This document shows, piece by piece, positions 32,868 to 33,951 of a DNA stretch of 33,951 nucleotides. Numbering within the stretch: the stretch's first letter is position 1; the number at the start of each line of letters is the position of its first letter. Under the pieces are notes generated by a model. That model was not told the DNA's origin and did not search any database. It was given only the letters and a program-made list of their open reading frames with translations. Position numbers and translations under genes: made by a program. This DNA comes from Alphaproteobacteria bacterium (GTDB taxonomy: Bacteria; Pseudomonadota; Alphaproteobacteria; Rhizobiales; Xanthobacteraceae): the NCBI GenBank assembly GCA_005884765.1, contig VAZV01000172.1, positions 1 to 33,951 on the forward strand. The letters are read 5' to 3'.

Positions 32868-33951
32868 TCAATAGATCGACGGTTCACCGACCGGCGCACC
32901 GAAGCCGGTTTCGAGGAAATCGAAATCGCAGCCTTCGCTGGCCTGCTTGATATGGCGGGTGAACATCCAGCCATAGCCGCGCTCGAAGCGCCGCTCGGGC
33001 TTTTTCCATGCGGCGCGGCGTCTGGCGAGTTCGACCTCGCTCACCTCGAGATTGATGGTGCGCGCGGCGACGTCGAGCGTGATGCGGTCGCCGCTCTTCA
33101 CCAGCGCCAACGGCCCGCCCACAAAGGATTCCGGCGCGACGTGCAGGATGCAGGCGCCGTAGCTGGTGCCGCTCATCCGCGCGTCCGACAATCGCACCAT
33201 GTCGCGCACACCCTGCTTAACTAACTTGGTGGGAATCGGCAGCATGCCCCATTCCGGCATGCCCGGCCCGCCTTGCGGCCCGGCATTGCGCAGGATCAGG
33301 ACATGATCGGCCGTGACGTCGAGATCGGGGTCGTCGATCGCCTTCTTCATCGCGGGATAGTCGTCGAACACCAAAGCGGGGCCGCTATGTTTGAGGAAGC
33401 GCGCCTCGCAGGCGGAGGGTTTGATCACACAGCCGTTGGGCGCGAGGTTGCCCTTGAGCACCGCGAGCGCGCCTTCCTGGTAGATCGGGTTGGCAAGATC
33501 GCGGATGACGTCATCATTATAGACTTCGGCGTCCGCAATATTTTCGCCCAGCGTTTGGCCGGTGACCGTGACGCAGTCGAGATGCAGGTGCTCGCGGATC
33601 CGGCTCATCAGGCCGGGCAGGCCGCCGGCGTAGAAGAAATCTTCCATCAGATAGGTGTCGCCGGAAGGCCTGACATTGGCGATCACGGGTACCTTGCGGC
33701 TTGCCTTCTCGAAATCGTCGAGGGTGATGTCGTGACCGGCGCGGCGGGCCTGCGCGATCAGATGAATGATCGCGTTGGTCGAGCAGCCCATTGCCATCGC
33801 CACCACAATCGCGTTCTCGAAGGCCTTGCGGGTCTGGATCTGCTTCGGCGTCAGATCCTCCCACACCATCTCGACGATGCGGCGGCCGCATTCGGAAGCC
33901 ATGCGGATGTGGCCGGCATCGGCGGCTGGGATCGAGGACGCCCCCGGCAGC
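32868..33951 (-). CDS. IlvD/Edd-family dehydratase, C-terminal part (5' end outside window)
   Basis: About 360 C-terminal residues are visible, and the frame continues past the window end (LPGASSIPAADAGHIR precedes the first in-window Met). The family is normally 570-600 aa, so roughly 60% is present. Visible segments are AFENAIVVAMAMGCSTNAII (a Cys here probably ligates the Fe-S cluster), RPSGDTYLMEDFFYAGGLPG, GQTLGENIADAEVYNDDVI, ILRNAGPQGGPGMPEWGMLP and the active-site RLSDARMSGTSYGACILHVAPES. The FERGYGWMFTRHIKQASEGC tail points to the sugar-acid (L-arabonate/D-xylonate-like) branch rather than dihydroxyacid dehydratase. The reaction would yield a 2-keto-3-deoxy sugar acid. The RraA-like and aldehyde dehydrogenase genes follow on the same strand. 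Confidence 0.85.
   Translation of the reverse strand, partial: LPGASSIPAADAGHIRMASECGRRIVEMVWEDLTPKQIQTRKAFENAIVVAMAMGCSTNAIIHLIAQARRAGHDITLDDFEKASRKVPVIANVRPSGDTYLMEDFFYAGGLPGLMSRIREHLHLDCVTVTGQTLGENIADAEVYNDDVIRDLANPIYQEGALAVLKGNLAPNGCVIKPSACEARFLKHSGPALVFDDYPAMKKAIDDPDLDVTADHVLILRNAGPQGGPGMPEWGMLPIPTKLVKQGVRDMVRLSDARMSGTSYGACILHVAPESFVGGPLALVKSGDRITLDVAARTINLEVSEVELARRRAAWKKPERRFERGYGWMFTRHIKQASEGCDFDFLETGFGAPVGEPSIY

Overview
This window looks like chromosomal DNA of an alphaproteobacterium of the Bradyrhizobium / Nitrobacteraceae type. It is GC-rich with strong third-position GC bias, which produces long antisense shadow frames. It is littered with intergenic palindromic repeats of the kind seen in bradyrhizobia, and its gene content fits. 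The genus is inferred from composition, repeats and remembered similarity; no search was run.

Layout. (1) 1-6971: the 3' part of a very repetitive Ala/Gly-rich protein gene containing 933-bp tandem repeats that are practically identical. It is followed by a cytochrome b561/ethylbenzene-dehydrogenase-like heme protein and, one base overlapping, a [2Fe-2S]/flavin reductase. The last two look like one electron-transfer unit across the inner membrane. (2) 6972-7781: no gene; a paired-hairpin repeat and a long interspersed repeat. (3) 7782-10394: a small, more AT-rich patch on the minus strand with an HNH endonuclease, a Vsr-type endonuclease, a truncated gene remnant and a DUF3883 predicted nuclease. 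This is probably an acquired restriction/defence remnant. (4) 10426-12057: a cytoplasmic winged-helix/TPR regulator. (5) 12337-16181: a plus-strand run encoding a SAM methyltransferase, a membrane thiol methyltransferase resembling MddA (methanethiol to dimethyl sulfide), an alpha/beta hydrolase and a MetY-type O-acetylhomoserine sulfhydrylase. It reads as a volatile-sulfur/methanethiol cassette. (6) 16275-17586: an orphan membrane-fusion-like protein and a small GIY-YIG protein bracketed by hairpin repeats. (7) 17741-22573: an exported caspase-fold protein lacking both catalytic residues, a large protein with a class-II-terpene-cyclase-like DxDTTA motif, a secreted nuclease-fold protein lacking the catalytic glutamate and carrying a C-terminal sunset-like domain, and an LssY_C protein. 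(8) 22759-28285: a class V aminotransferase, then a Fe3+/polyamine-type ABC importer (ATPase, Tat-exported binding protein, fused double permease). (9) 28359-30470: an oligopeptidase B-like serine peptidase. (10) 30509-33951, minus strand: an IlvD/Edd dehydratase (cut by the window end), an RraA/HMG-aldolase-like protein and an alpha-ketoglutarate-semialdehyde-type aldehyde dehydrogenase. Together they suggest non-phosphorylative sugar-acid catabolism.

At least five palindromic repeat families sit in the gaps. Several appear two or three times, and they often abut stop codons or start sites. No rRNA, tRNA, CRISPR array or intact insertion sequence was seen.
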